From the NCBI GenBank assembly GCA_947495125.1, contig CANLXL010000005.1, positions 124,001-188,000 of the forward strand: 64,000 bases of DNA, in the 5' to 3' direction. Both the position numbers and the translations under genes were made by a program. The DNA is from an uncultured Flaviramulus sp. (lineage in GTDB: Bacteria; Bacteroidota; Bacteroidia; Flavobacteriales; Flavobacteriaceae). Below, in pieces: positions 17,863-27,934 of this stretch. The notes beneath the pieces are model-generated. The model saw only the letters and a program-made list of their open reading frames with translations, was not told the DNA's origin and did no database searches. Numbering within the stretch: position 1 is the first letter of the stretch; each line of letters opens with the position of its first letter.

Positions 17863-19419
17863 ATGAAGAAAAGTACACTCAACAGAATAGGATTGATATG
17901 TCTATTTGGTCTTCTACCTTTTTTGTCAAATGCCGATATCAAACTACCTTCACTATTTGGAGACAACATGGTGCTTCAACAAAATACAAAGGCCAGGATT
18001 TGGGGAAGTGCTGAGGCAAACGAAAAATTTAAGGTCATTGCCAGTTGGGGAGAAGAATTAGACGTGATCTCAGATCAATCAGGAAAGTGGGCGATAGAGA
18101 TTCCAACTACAAAAGGAAGCTATACACCCCACCAAATTATTTTTAAAGGCACCAATGTGGTATACTTGAGAAACGTTCTTATTGGCGAAGTTTGGCTTTG
18201 TTCCGGGCAATCAAACATGGGATGGTCAGTTAAGAATTCAAATAATGCCCATCAGGAAATTATCACCGCCAACCATCCGTCTATCAGGTTTTTTCATGTG
18301 CCCAATACCATGGCATGGGAACCCCAGGATGATGTCAATGCGCGTTGGGAAGTTTGTTCACCTGAAACTATTGTTTACAAGAGTGCTGTTGCCTATTTTT
18401 TTGGAAAAATATTGCTTCAGGAATTAGATGTACCCATTGGGTTAGTTGTTTCTGCCTGGGGGGGCTCCGGTGCTCAAGCCTGGATCGATAGAGAGACCGC
18501 CTCCAAAGAAGGACATCAAGACATTGTGGACTGGTACAATACCCACGAACAAAAAATGAAAGACATTAGATTCAATTGGATAAAAGAAACCGCAGTATGG
18601 AGGTCGAACCAAAAAGAAGGTGAACCAATTGATTATAGTACCAGGCCATCAAGACAAAAATTGCCAGGAGACAACCATATTCCTTTCGCACTTTTTAATG
18701 GGATGATCAATCCGCTAAAGGGCTATTCTATAAAAGGTGCTCTGTGGTACCAGGGTGAATCAAACGTTCAACGGGCGAACCAATATAGGACCTTGTTTCC
18801 CGCCATGATTAAAAGTTGGAGAAATGCGTGGGATCAGGGAGATTTTCCATTCTATTATGTGCAAATAGCACCGTTTCATTACAATGACTATGATGGGGTA
18901 AAGTCTGCTGAATTGCGGGATGCACAACTCAAGACCTTGGATCTTGTGAAGAATACGGGCATGGTATCGGTCACAGATATCAGTCCGATTAACGATATAC
19001 ATCCCAGAGGAAAACAGGAAGTAAGTAGGAGGTTGGCAATGCTGGCACTTCATAACGATTATAAAAAACTGGAAGGAGAATACACCAGCCCCGTATACAG
19101 TTCGCACAAAGTTGAAGGTAATAAAATAATTTTAAGCTTTGATCATGCCAAGGAATTGAAAGCGAAAGGTGCAGAGTTGATTGGTTTTACCATTGCTGGA
19201 AAAGATCAGAAATTTGTGAAGGCCAAGGCTGAGATCGTAAATGGTAATCAATTGCGGGTTTGGTCAGACAAAGTCAAAAAGCCGGTAGCAGTTAGGCATG
19301 GTTGGACAAATGCTGCAGTTATGAACCTGTTCAATGAGATCAGATTACCCTTATCTTCTTTTAAAACAGATAATTGGAAGGATACGACCGAAGGAAATAT
19401 CCATTTAGATTTTCCATAA
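17863..19419 (+). CDS. Sialate O-acetylesterase-like carbohydrate esterase, tandem paralogue
   Basis: A 518-residue secreted esterase (signal peptide to about residue 24, ending SNA). It has nucleophile Ser116 in WLCSGQSNM, WYQGESN, and DIHPRGKQE with the Asp/His dyad. Compared with its upstream paralogue, the first domain and active-site blocks are conserved while surface loops differ, so the pair may deacetylate different positions. It is followed after 15 bases by a sulfatase. Removal of acetyl groups would open the glycan to the sulfatases and exo-glycosidases encoded around it. Confidence 0.9.
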   Translation: MKKSTLNRIGLICLFGLLPFLSNADIKLPSLFGDNMVLQQNTKARIWGSAEANEKFKVIASWGEELDVISDQSGKWAIEIPTTKGSYTPHQIIFKGTNVVYLRNVLIGEVWLCSGQSNMGWSVKNSNNAHQEIITANHPSIRFFHVPNTMAWEPQDDVNARWEVCSPETIVYKSAVAYFFGKILLQELDVPIGLVVSAWGGSGAQAWIDRETASKEGHQDIVDWYNTHEQKMKDIRFNWIKETAVWRSNQKEGEPIDYSTRPSRQKLPGDNHIPFALFNGMINPLKGYSIKGALWYQGESNVQRANQYRTLFPAMIKSWRNAWDQGDFPFYYVQIAPFHYNDYDGVKSAELRDAQLKTLDLVKNTGMVSVTDISPINDIHPRGKQEVSRRLAMLALHNDYKKLEGEYTSPVYSSHKVEGNKIILSFDHAKELKAKGAELIGFTIAGKDQKFVKAKAEIVNGNQLRVWSDKVKKPVAVRHGWTNAAVMNLFNEIRLPLSSFKTDNWKDTTEGNIHLDFP

Positions 19420-19434
19420 TTAAACAACCATCAA

Positions 19435-20826
19435 ATGTTTCGATCATTAACCATAGTATTCATTTTTATCTTTTGTCAGGAACCTGTATTGGGTCAAAAA
19501 GGGAAATCCAAACCAAACATTATTGTCATTTTCTGTGATGATCTGGGGTATGGAGATTTGTCTTCTTATGGCTCTGTTTGGAACGAAACCCCGGAGATAG
19601 ACAAAATGGTTTCAGAGGGTGTTCGCTTTACGAATTTTTACGCAGGTGCCCCCGTGTGTACGCCTTCAAGGGCGGGTCTTCTAACCGGTTGCTATGCGCG
19701 TCGTGTAGATTTGGATTTGAATGCCACCAACTTTTGGGTGCTCAATCCGGTAGCAAAAAAAGGGATTAACCCTCAAGAAAAGATTCTCCCGGAAGTATTG
19801 AAAAAATCCGGATATGCCACGGCTATAATCGGAAAATGGCATTTAGGAGATCAGCCTGAATTCCTGCCAACAAGACATGGGTTTGATTACTGGTTTGGGA
19901 TACCATATTCAAATAATATGGAGGGCAAAAACGTCCCACCATTACCTCTAATGAGAAATGAAGACGTGTTTGAACAAAAAGAGAGAAAGAAGGCCTTCGA
20001 TCAATCCACATTAACTCAGCGGTATACCAATGAAGCCATAAAGTGGATAGATGAAAATAGAAAAAGTCCATTTTTTCTCTATTTAGCCCACACGATGCCG
20101 CACAATCCAGTCGCGGCACGCCCTGAGTTTTTTGAAAAGACCAATAATCCTATTGAAGCATTTGGAGCTTGTGTAGCCGAACTTAGTTGGTCGACCGGAG
20201 AGATATTGAATCACCTGAAAAGGCGAAAACTTGATAAAAATACCTTGGTGATTTTCACCTCAGACAATGGAGGTGCTTTAAGAAGAGGTGCCCACAATGG
20301 AATTCTTAAAGGCGCAAAGGGTAAGGTCGATGAAGGCGGAATTAGAGTACCATTTGTTGCCAGATGGCCGGGTAAAATACCAGCGGGTTCAACCTGTCAT
20401 GCTCCAGCTTCTGTGATTGATTTTTATGAAACTTTCGCGGCATTGTCCAATACACAAGTCGATAAAAATGCAAAACGAGATGGTACGGATATTTCAGATT
20501 ACTTATTTAACCCTAATATGAAACGCAAGGAACGGCCATACTTTTATTGGCATGTAGGATATCTGAGAGCAATAAGATATGGTAATTGGAAAATACACCT
20601 AACAGGAGCGTTTTCTAAAGAAGGTGATACGATGGCCTTATTCAACCTGCAAAAAGACCCTGGAGAGACTACTAACAGAGCTGAAGAAAACCCTGAAATA
20701 GTAGCAAAGTTGATGGCAATGGCCGAACAGGAACGAAGGGCTCTTGGAGAGTTTAACGATTATGGCCCCGAGGTGAGACGGACAATATTAGTAGAAAACC
20801 CCAAACCATTGGTAAAACGAAAATAG
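19435..20826 (+). CDS. Family S1-type sulfatase
   Basis: A 463-residue secreted sulfatase with signal peptide to about residue 20 (VLGQ). Motifs: CDDLGYGDLSSYG metal site, formylglycine motif C75-T-P-S-R with LLTGCY, GKWHLGD and TSDNGGA. All catalytic residues are present. It is compact, with only short insertions, like arylsulfatase A-type enzymes with GIPYSNNM after the GKWH region. Its TAG stop directly abuts the ATG of the next sulfatase with no spacer, indicating co-translation. Confidence 0.95.
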   Translation: MFRSLTIVFIFIFCQEPVLGQKGKSKPNIIVIFCDDLGYGDLSSYGSVWNETPEIDKMVSEGVRFTNFYAGAPVCTPSRAGLLTGCYARRVDLDLNATNFWVLNPVAKKGINPQEKILPEVLKKSGYATAIIGKWHLGDQPEFLPTRHGFDYWFGIPYSNNMEGKNVPPLPLMRNEDVFEQKERKKAFDQSTLTQRYTNEAIKWIDENRKSPFFLYLAHTMPHNPVAARPEFFEKTNNPIEAFGACVAELSWSTGEILNHLKRRKLDKNTLVIFTSDNGGALRRGAHNGILKGAKGKVDEGGIRVPFVARWPGKIPAGSTCHAPASVIDFYETFAALSNTQVDKNAKRDGTDISDYLFNPNMKRKERPYFYWHVGYLRAIRYGNWKIHLTGAFSKEGDTMALFNLQKDPGETTNRAEENPEIVAKLMAMAEQERRALGEFNDYGPEVRRTILVENPKPLVKRK

Positions 20827-22170
20827 ATGGCATTAAAGATTAATTACATATCGATATTTTTCATACTGTTTTATGCTGGACAAACATATAAGATATATGG
20901 GCAAGAAGTTAAAAATAAACCACCCAATATAATTATTTTGTTTTGTGATGACTTAGGTTATGGTGACCTGTCTGGTTATGGTCATCCAACTATCCAAACC
21001 CCAAATCTGGATAAGATGGCTGCAGAAGGAATTAAATTCACTAACTTCTATTCGGCCTCACCCAAATGTACGGCCAGCAGATATGCATTAATGACCGGAC
21101 GTTTGCCCGTTAGATCTGGATTGAATGCGGTCCTGGGACCTGCTTCTAAAAAAGGAATTCATCCTAAAGAAATTACTTTGGCCGAAGGCTTAAAAGAAAC
21201 TGGCTATGCCACCGCTATTTTTGGTAAATGGCATTTGGGACATTTATCCCAATACCTTCCATTACAACATGGATTTGACGAATATACCGGTTTTCCATAT
21301 AGCAACGATATGGATTGGAACCGTCCTATTCCACTTCTGCAAGGAAATGATACCTTGGAGTTAAATACCGATCAGCGCAAGTTGACCGCACTTTATACGG
21401 AGCGAACCATCGATTTTATAAAACGGAAAAAAGAACAACCCTTCTTTGTCTATTTACCTTATGCCATGCCGCATGTGCCTCTTCATCCAGGGGAAGCATT
21501 TGCTGGAAAATCCAAAAGGGGGACCTATGGTGATACGGTAGAGGAAATCGACTGGAGCGCTGGAATAATAATGAAGACTTTAAAAGCTTTGAATTTAGAA
21601 AAAAATACCTTGGTCTTTTTTACAAGTGACAATGGCCCATGGCTTCAAAAGAAAGAAAATGGCGGTTCAGCAGGATTACTAAGAGGAGGTAAGGGCAGTA
21701 TATGGGAAGGTGGTATGCGTGTACCAGGAATTGCGTGGTGGCCAGGAACTATTCTTCAGGGAGTAATTGAGACCGAAGTAGCTGGTACTATGGATTTATA
21801 TGTAACAGCGCTAAAACTCGCCGGGCAACCCATACCAAATGACCGGTCGATTGATGGTAGAGATATTCGCTCATTGTTGCTATCCAAAGATAAAGACATT
21901 GAAGACAGACCTTATTTCTTTTATCCACCAAATAATGATGCTCAAGCCATAAGAAAAGGACCGTGGAAATTGTACAACGAGATATCTGGCAAGGCGGATA
22001 TTGCCTATTTCGAGAACAAACTACCCTTGTTGTTTAATGTTGATGTTGACCCATCGGAAAAGTACAATGTGGCTAATGAAAACCAGAATATTGTTCAAGA
22101 ACTGCTGGCTGAGCTTGCTGAACATAAGAAACTTGTAAAGGAAGAATCAAACTATTTTGATAAAAACTAG
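20827..22170 (+). CDS. Family S1-type sulfatase with CTASR motif
   Basis: A 447-residue secreted sulfatase (hydrophobic leader to about residue 26, YGQ). Motifs: CDDLGYGDLSGYG, formylglycine motif C81-T-A-S-R with LMTGR, GKWHLGH and TSDNGPW. The Ala in the third motif position matches the consensus. The core is closest in layout to the sulfatase at 47956: both have IH-KEITLAEGLK before the GKWH motif and GDVMEEVD/GDTVEEID-like helices, suggesting two members of one subfamily. It starts immediately after the preceding sulfatase stop. Confidence 0.95.
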   Translation: MALKINYISIFFILFYAGQTYKIYGQEVKNKPPNIIILFCDDLGYGDLSGYGHPTIQTPNLDKMAAEGIKFTNFYSASPKCTASRYALMTGRLPVRSGLNAVLGPASKKGIHPKEITLAEGLKETGYATAIFGKWHLGHLSQYLPLQHGFDEYTGFPYSNDMDWNRPIPLLQGNDTLELNTDQRKLTALYTERTIDFIKRKKEQPFFVYLPYAMPHVPLHPGEAFAGKSKRGTYGDTVEEIDWSAGIIMKTLKALNLEKNTLVFFTSDNGPWLQKKENGGSAGLLRGGKGSIWEGGMRVPGIAWWPGTILQGVIETEVAGTMDLYVTALKLAGQPIPNDRSIDGRDIRSLLLSKDKDIEDRPYFFYPPNNDAQAIRKGPWKLYNEISGKADIAYFENKLPLLFNVDVDPSEKYNVANENQNIVQELLAELAEHKKLVKEESNYFDKN

Positions 22171-22188
22171 AAAGTAAACTGTTTAAAA

Positions 22189-23097
22189 ATGAAGAAACCA
22201 TTCAAATTATTAATTCCCCTTTTTCTTGTCATTGTTTCCCTTAGCTTTTCTGCTAAAGCTCAGAAATATGAAGCACTGATCATCACTGGTCAAAACAATC
22301 ACTATTGGCAAGGAAGCTCCGTAGTGATCGAAGGTATTTTGAACAACAGTGGGATGTTCAATGCTACTATTGTTACTACGCCTTCCAAAGGTGAGGACAT
22401 GTCTGGTTTTCAGCCCGATTTTAGCAAATATGACTTGATATGCCTTGATTATAATGGAGATCATTGGCCTGAGAACACAAAGGCGAATTTTGTTGATTTT
22501 ATCAAAAAAGGAGGTGGCTTGGTTGTCTTTCATGCTTCCGATAATTCATGGGGCGATTGGGAGGAATACAACCGAATGATCGGTGTTGGTGGTTGGGGTA
22601 ATCGTACCGAGGCGCATGGTCCCATTATTTATTGGGAAGACGGAAAATTCAAGAAAGACAAATCACCAGGTAAAGGAGGAAGACATGGAAAACAGGATGA
22701 ATTTATAGTTCATACCAGAATGCCGGATCACCCGATCATGAGAGGACTGCCAACGCAATGGTTGCATACGAAAGATGAATTGTATCATAGTTTGAGAGGG
22801 CCTGCAAAACGTATGAAGGTATTGGCCACCGCTTCTCAACCAAAAGACAGAGGAGGTTCTGGTCGTCAAGAACCTGTTTTGATGGTTATTAAATATGGCA
22901 AAGGCCGAGTCTTTCATTCCGTGATGGGGCACACTGGAAATAAACACAACAATACAACCCTTGATGCAGGATTTATGACAACTTATCTACGCGGTGCTGA
23001 GTGGGTGGTAACCGGAGATGTAACACAAAAGGTAAGTGGTGATTTTCCTGATGCGCAAACTGTCAAGATTTGGGAAGATATGAAAGTGCCAGAGTAA
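22189..23097 (+). CDS. ThuA-domain (trehalose-utilisation-like) exported protein
   Basis: A 302-residue protein with a clear signal peptide (to about residue 24, SAKAQ). The body is a ThuA fold, a class I glutamine amidotransferase-like domain, with KYDLICLDYNGDHWP, GGGLVVFHASDN and GKGRVFHSVMGHT. ThuA proteins recur beside Gfo/Idh oxidoreductases and DUF1080 proteins in saccharide clusters, but their reaction is poorly defined. Presence next to the DUF1080/redox genes is therefore suggestive and not proof of a shared pathway. It is followed by a 128-base gap, the first larger break in the operon, which contains a short decayed-looking ORF. Confidence 0.85.
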   Translation: MKKPFKLLIPLFLVIVSLSFSAKAQKYEALIITGQNNHYWQGSSVVIEGILNNSGMFNATIVTTPSKGEDMSGFQPDFSKYDLICLDYNGDHWPENTKANFVDFIKKGGGLVVFHASDNSWGDWEEYNRMIGVGGWGNRTEAHGPIIYWEDGKFKKDKSPGKGGRHGKQDEFIVHTRMPDHPIMRGLPTQWLHTKDELYHSLRGPAKRMKVLATASQPKDRGGSGRQEPVLMVIKYGKGRVFHSVMGHTGNKHNNTTLDAGFMTTYLRGAEWVVTGDVTQKVSGDFPDAQTVKIWEDMKVPE

Positions 23098-23103
23098 ATA
23101 TTA

Positions 23104-23193
23104 ATGGATTCACCTTGTAAGCGTTATCATGGGGCGCAAAAAAATAAAAAGACACTGGTGGCCGGTGCAGTTCCAACAGCCATAGGGATGTAA
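23104..23193 (+). pseudogene. Possible remnant of a Tat-signal leader (29 codons)
   Basis: A short ORF (ATG 23104 to TAA 23191-23193) whose last residues read KKTLVAGAVPTAIGM. That resembles the region after the twin arginines in Tat leaders of Bacteroidota oxidoreductases and SGNH hydrolases; compare RREFIKKTILGAGA in the first gene of this window. The preceding residues lack an RR pair and the frame stops at once. It could be the decayed start of a deleted gene, or chance. Confidence 0.25.
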
Positions 23194-23225
23194 TCCGTGT
23201 TTTTATTAGAAATCTAGCTTAACAA

Positions 23226-25559
23226 ATGAAAAATACACTTCTTATACTAGTCAGTTCGTTTTTTTTAATTACCAGCAGCCCCATTCTGGCCCAAAACAAG
23301 CTTTGGTACAAGCAACCGGCCCAAAACTGGTTGGAAGCTCTGCCACTTGGCAATGGACGGTTAGGAGCCATGGTGCACGGAGGCGTAGAGCAGGAGCATA
23401 TCCAGTTCAATGAAGAAACACTTTGGACGGGGAAGCCCAGAAATTATGCCCGAGAAGGAGCCAGCCAATATTTGGATGAGATTAGGCAATTATTGTTTGA
23501 TGGAAAGCAACGAGAAGCTCAGGAATTAATAGGAGAAAAATTTATGAGTGTGCCCAGATCGTTAATGGCTTATCAACCATTTGGTGATGTGATTATTGAT
23601 TTTCCTGGGCATAAGGAATATACAGACTATTACAGAGTGTTGAATATTGAAAATGCCATCAGTAAAATTTCCTATAACATTGATGGGATTAACTATACCC
23701 GTGAGTATTTCGTCAGCCATCCCGATCAACTGATAGCTATAAAATTAACAAGCGACAAATCGGGTACGCTCGATTTCAATGTGCATTTGGAATCTATTCA
23801 TTTCAAAAGTTCAGTACAGACCAACGGTGACCAGCAACGTCTGAACGTAAGACCTGACAGTGAACATCAGCGTTTTACAAATGAATTCGAGGAAAGCTTG
23901 TTATACGGAGAAGCTGGACTGAAAGTTATTACCGATGGAAAGGTTATTGGAAAATACAAAGAGATACAAGTGATAGGAGCAACAACCGCCACGATATATC
24001 TTGCTGCGCATACAAATTTTATTAACTATCAGGATATTAGCGGTAAGCCTAAAAGTGACATCAACAAGGCATTGAAAAAATTTGCAGCGTTGGATTATGA
24101 CCAAACCAAGCAGGATCATATTAAAGACTATCAAGCGCTTTTTAACAGGTTCAAAATTAAATTCGATGGAGAAAACAAAAACGACCTTCCAACGAACGAA
24201 CGAATTTATGCGTTTTGGAAGGCCCCTAACGATCCCGAATTTGTATCGCAATATGTTCAATTTGGTCGTTACCTGATGATTTCTTCAAGCCGATCTGGTA
24301 CCCAACCGGCAAACTTACAAGGCATCTGGAACCAGAACATCAATCCAGCTTGGAAAAGTAAATACACCACCAATATCAATGCAGAGATGAATTATTGGCC
24401 AGCGGAAGTCACCAACTTATCCGAATGCCACGAGCCCTTCATCAACATGATAAACGAGTGTGCTCAGACGGGAGAAAAGGTCGCTCGCGAACACTACAAG
24501 GCAAACGGTTGGGTACTTCACCATAATTCTGATATTTGGAGAGCTACAGCTCCGATCAACCTGCCTTTTATCGGACCTTGGGTTGGAGGATCGGGATGGG
24601 TTACCCATCATTTGTGGGAGAGGTTCTTATTTACTCAAGATGAAGACTTTCTCAGGAAAGAATATCCGGTGATTAAAAAAGCAGCCCGGTTTTATAGCGA
24701 ATTCTTGGTTAAAGATCCAAAAACGGGATGGTTGATCAGTACACCGTCTAATTCCCCTGAAATAGGAGGACTGGTCGCGGGCCCAACCATGGACCATCAG
24801 ATTATTCGATCACTTTTTAAAGTTTGTATTGAAGCCTCAGAAATTTTAAATACCGATCAGGAATTTGCAAGCAAATTAAAGCAACTGATCCCGAAAATTG
24901 CCCCGAACCAAATTGGTCGGCATGGACAACTTCAGGAATGGCTGGAAGATAAGGATGATCCTGAGGAACACCATAGGCATGTGTCACATTTGTGGGCCGT
25001 ACATCCGGGTAAGGACATCAATTGGGAGGAAACACCGGAAATGATGAAAGCGGCTCAACAGTCTTTGGAGTACAGAGGAGACAATGGTACGGGTTGGAGT
25101 TTGGCATGGAAAATTAATTTCTGGGCGAGATTTCGTGATGGTAATCGTGCCTACAGGTTGATCCATAATTTACTGAGCCCCGCAGAAGAGCCTCTAAAGA
25201 AAACGGGCGGTGGTTCTTATCCAAATTTATTCGATGCACATCCACCTTTTCAGATAGATGGAAATTTTGGAGGAGCGTCTGGGATTGTTGAAATGTTGAT
25301 TCAAAGTCATTTGGAGGCTATTGACCTGCTTCCCGCTTTACCGGATGCGCTGGATGACGGTCATATTTCTGGTGTTGTTGCCAGAGGAGGTTTCGAATTG
25401 TCATTCGACTGGAAAAAAGGGGAGCTGCAAAAAGTAAGCGTACTATCAAAAGCTGGTAAAAAATGTAAACTCAGGTACGAAAACAAAAGTATTGAGTTCA
25501 ATACAACGAAAGGTAAGACGTATACTTTCAATGGAAAATTAAAGAAGATTTATGAATAA
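23226..25559 (+). CDS. GH95 alpha-L-fucosidase/alpha-L-galactosidase-like enzyme
   Basis: A 777-residue exported enzyme (signal peptide to about residue 23, ILAQ). Domains: N-terminal beta-sandwich (about 25-270), (alpha/alpha)6 catalytic barrel (about 320-680) and C-terminal beta-domain. By comparison with characterised GH95 enzymes, candidate catalytic residues are Asn383 and Asn385 in TTNINAEMNYW, Glu571 in QEWLED and Asp678 in QIDGNFGG. GH95 enzymes are inverting exo-hydrolases of alpha-1,2-L-fucosyl or alpha-L-galactosyl residues. Thr381, two before the first Asn, falls where some fucosidases have His; a Thr there has been linked to L-galactose acceptance. It has a tandem paralogue 26 bases downstream. 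Confidence 0.93.
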   Translation: MKNTLLILVSSFFLITSSPILAQNKLWYKQPAQNWLEALPLGNGRLGAMVHGGVEQEHIQFNEETLWTGKPRNYAREGASQYLDEIRQLLFDGKQREAQELIGEKFMSVPRSLMAYQPFGDVIIDFPGHKEYTDYYRVLNIENAISKISYNIDGINYTREYFVSHPDQLIAIKLTSDKSGTLDFNVHLESIHFKSSVQTNGDQQRLNVRPDSEHQRFTNEFEESLLYGEAGLKVITDGKVIGKYKEIQVIGATTATIYLAAHTNFINYQDISGKPKSDINKALKKFAALDYDQTKQDHIKDYQALFNRFKIKFDGENKNDLPTNERIYAFWKAPNDPEFVSQYVQFGRYLMISSSRSGTQPANLQGIWNQNINPAWKSKYTTNINAEMNYWPAEVTNLSECHEPFINMINECAQTGEKVAREHYKANGWVLHHNSDIWRATAPINLPFIGPWVGGSGWVTHHLWERFLFTQDEDFLRKEYPVIKKAARFYSEFLVKDPKTGWLISTPSNSPEIGGLVAGPTMDHQIIRSLFKVCIEASEILNTDQEFASKLKQLIPKIAPNQIGRHGQLQEWLEDKDDPEEHHRHVSHLWAVHPGKDINWEETPEMMKAAQQSLEYRGDNGTGWSLAWKINFWARFRDGNRAYRLIHNLLSPAEEPLKKTGGGSYPNLFDAHPPFQIDGNFGGASGIVEMLIQSHLEAIDLLPALPDALDDGHISGVVARGGFELSFDWKKGELQKVSVLSKAGKKCKLRYENKSIEFNTTKGKTYTFNGKLKKIYE

Positions 25560-25585
25560 TTGATTAACAAAAAAACATTCAAATT

Positions 25586-27889
25586 ATGAAAAACTTAGTG
25601 TTATCTATGCTTACCATATTTCTTGTACTTACACAAGAGACGATTAAAGCTCAGTCTGATTATAGGTTATTCTACAATGAACCAGCCTTTAATTGGCTCG
25701 AAGCGCTCCCTCTTGGTAATGGGAGACTGGGAGCTATGGTTTACGGTGGTGTGACTCAGGAGCAAATCCAATTCAATGAAGAAACCTTATGGACGGGAGG
25801 ACCACATGATTATTCCCATAAAGGTGCGGGAAAACATCTCGATAAAATCAGACAGCTTCTTTTTGATGGAAAACAAGTTGAGGCGCAGAATCTGGCTAGC
25901 GAAGTTTTTATGAGCGAACCCCTACACCAGAAGGCTTATCAGCCATTCGGGGATTTGATTATTAATTTCCCGGGCCATAAAGCGTACTCAAAATATAATC
26001 GGAATTTAGATCTGGGGCGAGCTGTGTTAACTACTACGTACCAGGTGGATGGTGTGACCTATACCCGAGAAGTATTTATCAGCAAGCCTGATGACCTTAT
26101 GGCCATAAAGATTTCTGCTGATAAGGCTGGTGCACTCGAGTTTGACGTGGCAATGAATTCACCCCATTTTCAAAAATCAGTGTTGACCTACGGAGACAGA
26201 CAGGAGTTGGATGTAAAAGTATCCGACGGCGTTATGATTGGCAAAGCTTGGTTTAAACTCAAAACAGATGGAAAGGTTATCCCGGCATACGAAAAAATAG
26301 CTGTTACAGGTGCAACATCAGCGATCATATACTTAACGGCGAAAACGAACTTTGTCAACTTTAGGGATGTAAGTGATAAACCGAAACGCTATCTTAATTC
26401 TTCTATTAAGAATTTTGCTTCATTAGATTATGAAGAGGTGAAAAGAAAGCACATCGCTGACTATCAGTCTTTATATAACCGTTTTCAAATCAGCTTTAAT
26501 GGCGAAAGCAGAGGAGATGTGCCAACCAATGACAGGATTCAGAAATTCTGGAGAGATCCTAATGATCCGCAGTTTGTTTCCCAATACGTGCAATACTCCA
26601 GGTATTTGATGATTTCTTCAAGTCGTCCGGGAGGCCAGCCGGCCAACCTACAGGGCATCTGGAACAACAAATTGAACCCACCGTGGGAAAGTAAATGGAC
26701 GACCAATATTAATGCCGAAATGAACTACTGGCCGGTTGAGATCACCAACCTTTCCGAATGTCATGAACCTTTCTTCAATATGATTAAAGAAGTTTCACAA
26801 AGTGGAGCGATAGTGGCCAAGGAACATTACAATGCCGATGGCTGGGTATTGCACCACAATACAGACATATGGAGAGGTGCAGCTCCAATCAATGCTTCTA
26901 ATCACGGTATTTGGCCAACAGGAGGGGCATGGATTTCTACACATTTATGGGAGCATTACAGGTTTACACAGGATAAAGAATTTCTTGCTGAAAAATACCC
27001 ACTACTGAGGGGTGCAGCGTTATTCTTTAGCCAATCTTTAGTCAAAGACCCAAAAACCGGTTACTTAATTAGTTCTCCTAGTAATTCGCCGGAAATTGGT
27101 GGTCTGGTTGCTGGACCGACCATGGATCATCAATTAATCAGAAGTTTGTTTAGAATCTGTATTGAAGCTTCAGAAATTCTAAATACCGATAAAGTGTTTG
27201 CTGCTAAACTTAAAGATATGATTCCAAAAATAGCACCAAACCAAATTGGTAGGTTGGGGCAGTTGCAGGAATGGTTGGAAGATAAAGACGATCCTGAAGT
27301 GAAACACCGTCATGTGTCTCACCTATGGGGCATGTACCCCGGCTATGAAATCAATTGGAAAGAAACACCGGACCTTATGAAGGCGGCTAGACAATCTCTG
27401 GAATTTAGGGGAGATTTGGCAACTGGCTGGAGTCTGGGCTGGAAGATCAACTTTTGGGCAAGATTTCTAGATGGAAACCGAACCTACAAATTAATTACCA
27501 TGCTATTGAGTCCGGCTGAAGACCCGATTAGAAAAATCGGAGGAGGTTCGTATCCCAATCTTTTCGATTCACATCCGCCGTTTCAGATTGACGGTAATTT
27601 TGGTGGTGCTGCAGGAATTGTAGAAATGTTGATCCAAAGTCACCTCGACACGATAGATCTTTTACCAGCTCTACCGGATGCTTTACCTGATGGCAGTATT
27701 TCAGGTGTTGTAGCTCGTGGAGGTTTTGAATTGTCATTCAAATGGAAAGATGGAAAATTGCAAAGTGTGGATGTGACTTCAAAGGCAGGAAACAAATGCC
27801 AGTTGAGGTACGGAAATAAAAAAATGGATTTTAATACCCAAAAAGGAAAGACCTATAAATTTAATGGAAAGCTGAAGAAGATAAGTTAG
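25586..27889 (+). CDS. GH95 glycosidase, tandem paralogue
   Basis: A 767-residue exported enzyme (signal peptide to about residue 23, IKAQ), co-linear with its upstream GH95 neighbour and similar throughout. The same catalytic signature is present: Asn374 and Asn376 in TTNINAEMNYW, Glu562 in QEWLED and Asp669 in QIDGNFGG, with Thr372 in the position discussed for fucose versus L-galactose. It is ten residues shorter, chiefly in the loop after the second beta-sandwich strand set. Two adjacent GH95 copies suggest a glycan with two kinds of terminal alpha-L-linked residue, or different sulfation or acetylation neighbours. Confidence 0.93.
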   Translation: MKNLVLSMLTIFLVLTQETIKAQSDYRLFYNEPAFNWLEALPLGNGRLGAMVYGGVTQEQIQFNEETLWTGGPHDYSHKGAGKHLDKIRQLLFDGKQVEAQNLASEVFMSEPLHQKAYQPFGDLIINFPGHKAYSKYNRNLDLGRAVLTTTYQVDGVTYTREVFISKPDDLMAIKISADKAGALEFDVAMNSPHFQKSVLTYGDRQELDVKVSDGVMIGKAWFKLKTDGKVIPAYEKIAVTGATSAIIYLTAKTNFVNFRDVSDKPKRYLNSSIKNFASLDYEEVKRKHIADYQSLYNRFQISFNGESRGDVPTNDRIQKFWRDPNDPQFVSQYVQYSRYLMISSSRPGGQPANLQGIWNNKLNPPWESKWTTNINAEMNYWPVEITNLSECHEPFFNMIKEVSQSGAIVAKEHYNADGWVLHHNTDIWRGAAPINASNHGIWPTGGAWISTHLWEHYRFTQDKEFLAEKYPLLRGAALFFSQSLVKDPKTGYLISSPSNSPEIGGLVAGPTMDHQLIRSLFRICIEASEILNTDKVFAAKLKDMIPKIAPNQIGRLGQLQEWLEDKDDPEVKHRHVSHLWGMYPGYEINWKETPDLMKAARQSLEFRGDLATGWSLGWKINFWARFLDGNRTYKLITMLLSPAEDPIRKIGGGSYPNLFDSHPPFQIDGNFGGAAGIVEMLIQSHLDTIDLLPALPDALPDGSISGVVARGGFELSFKWKDGKLQSVDVTSKAGNKCQLRYGNKKMDFNTQKGKTYKFNGKLKKIS

Positions 27890-27934
27890 CCACTAACTTT
27901 TGACTTAGCTATTGACCTTATAAAATTTAATAAA

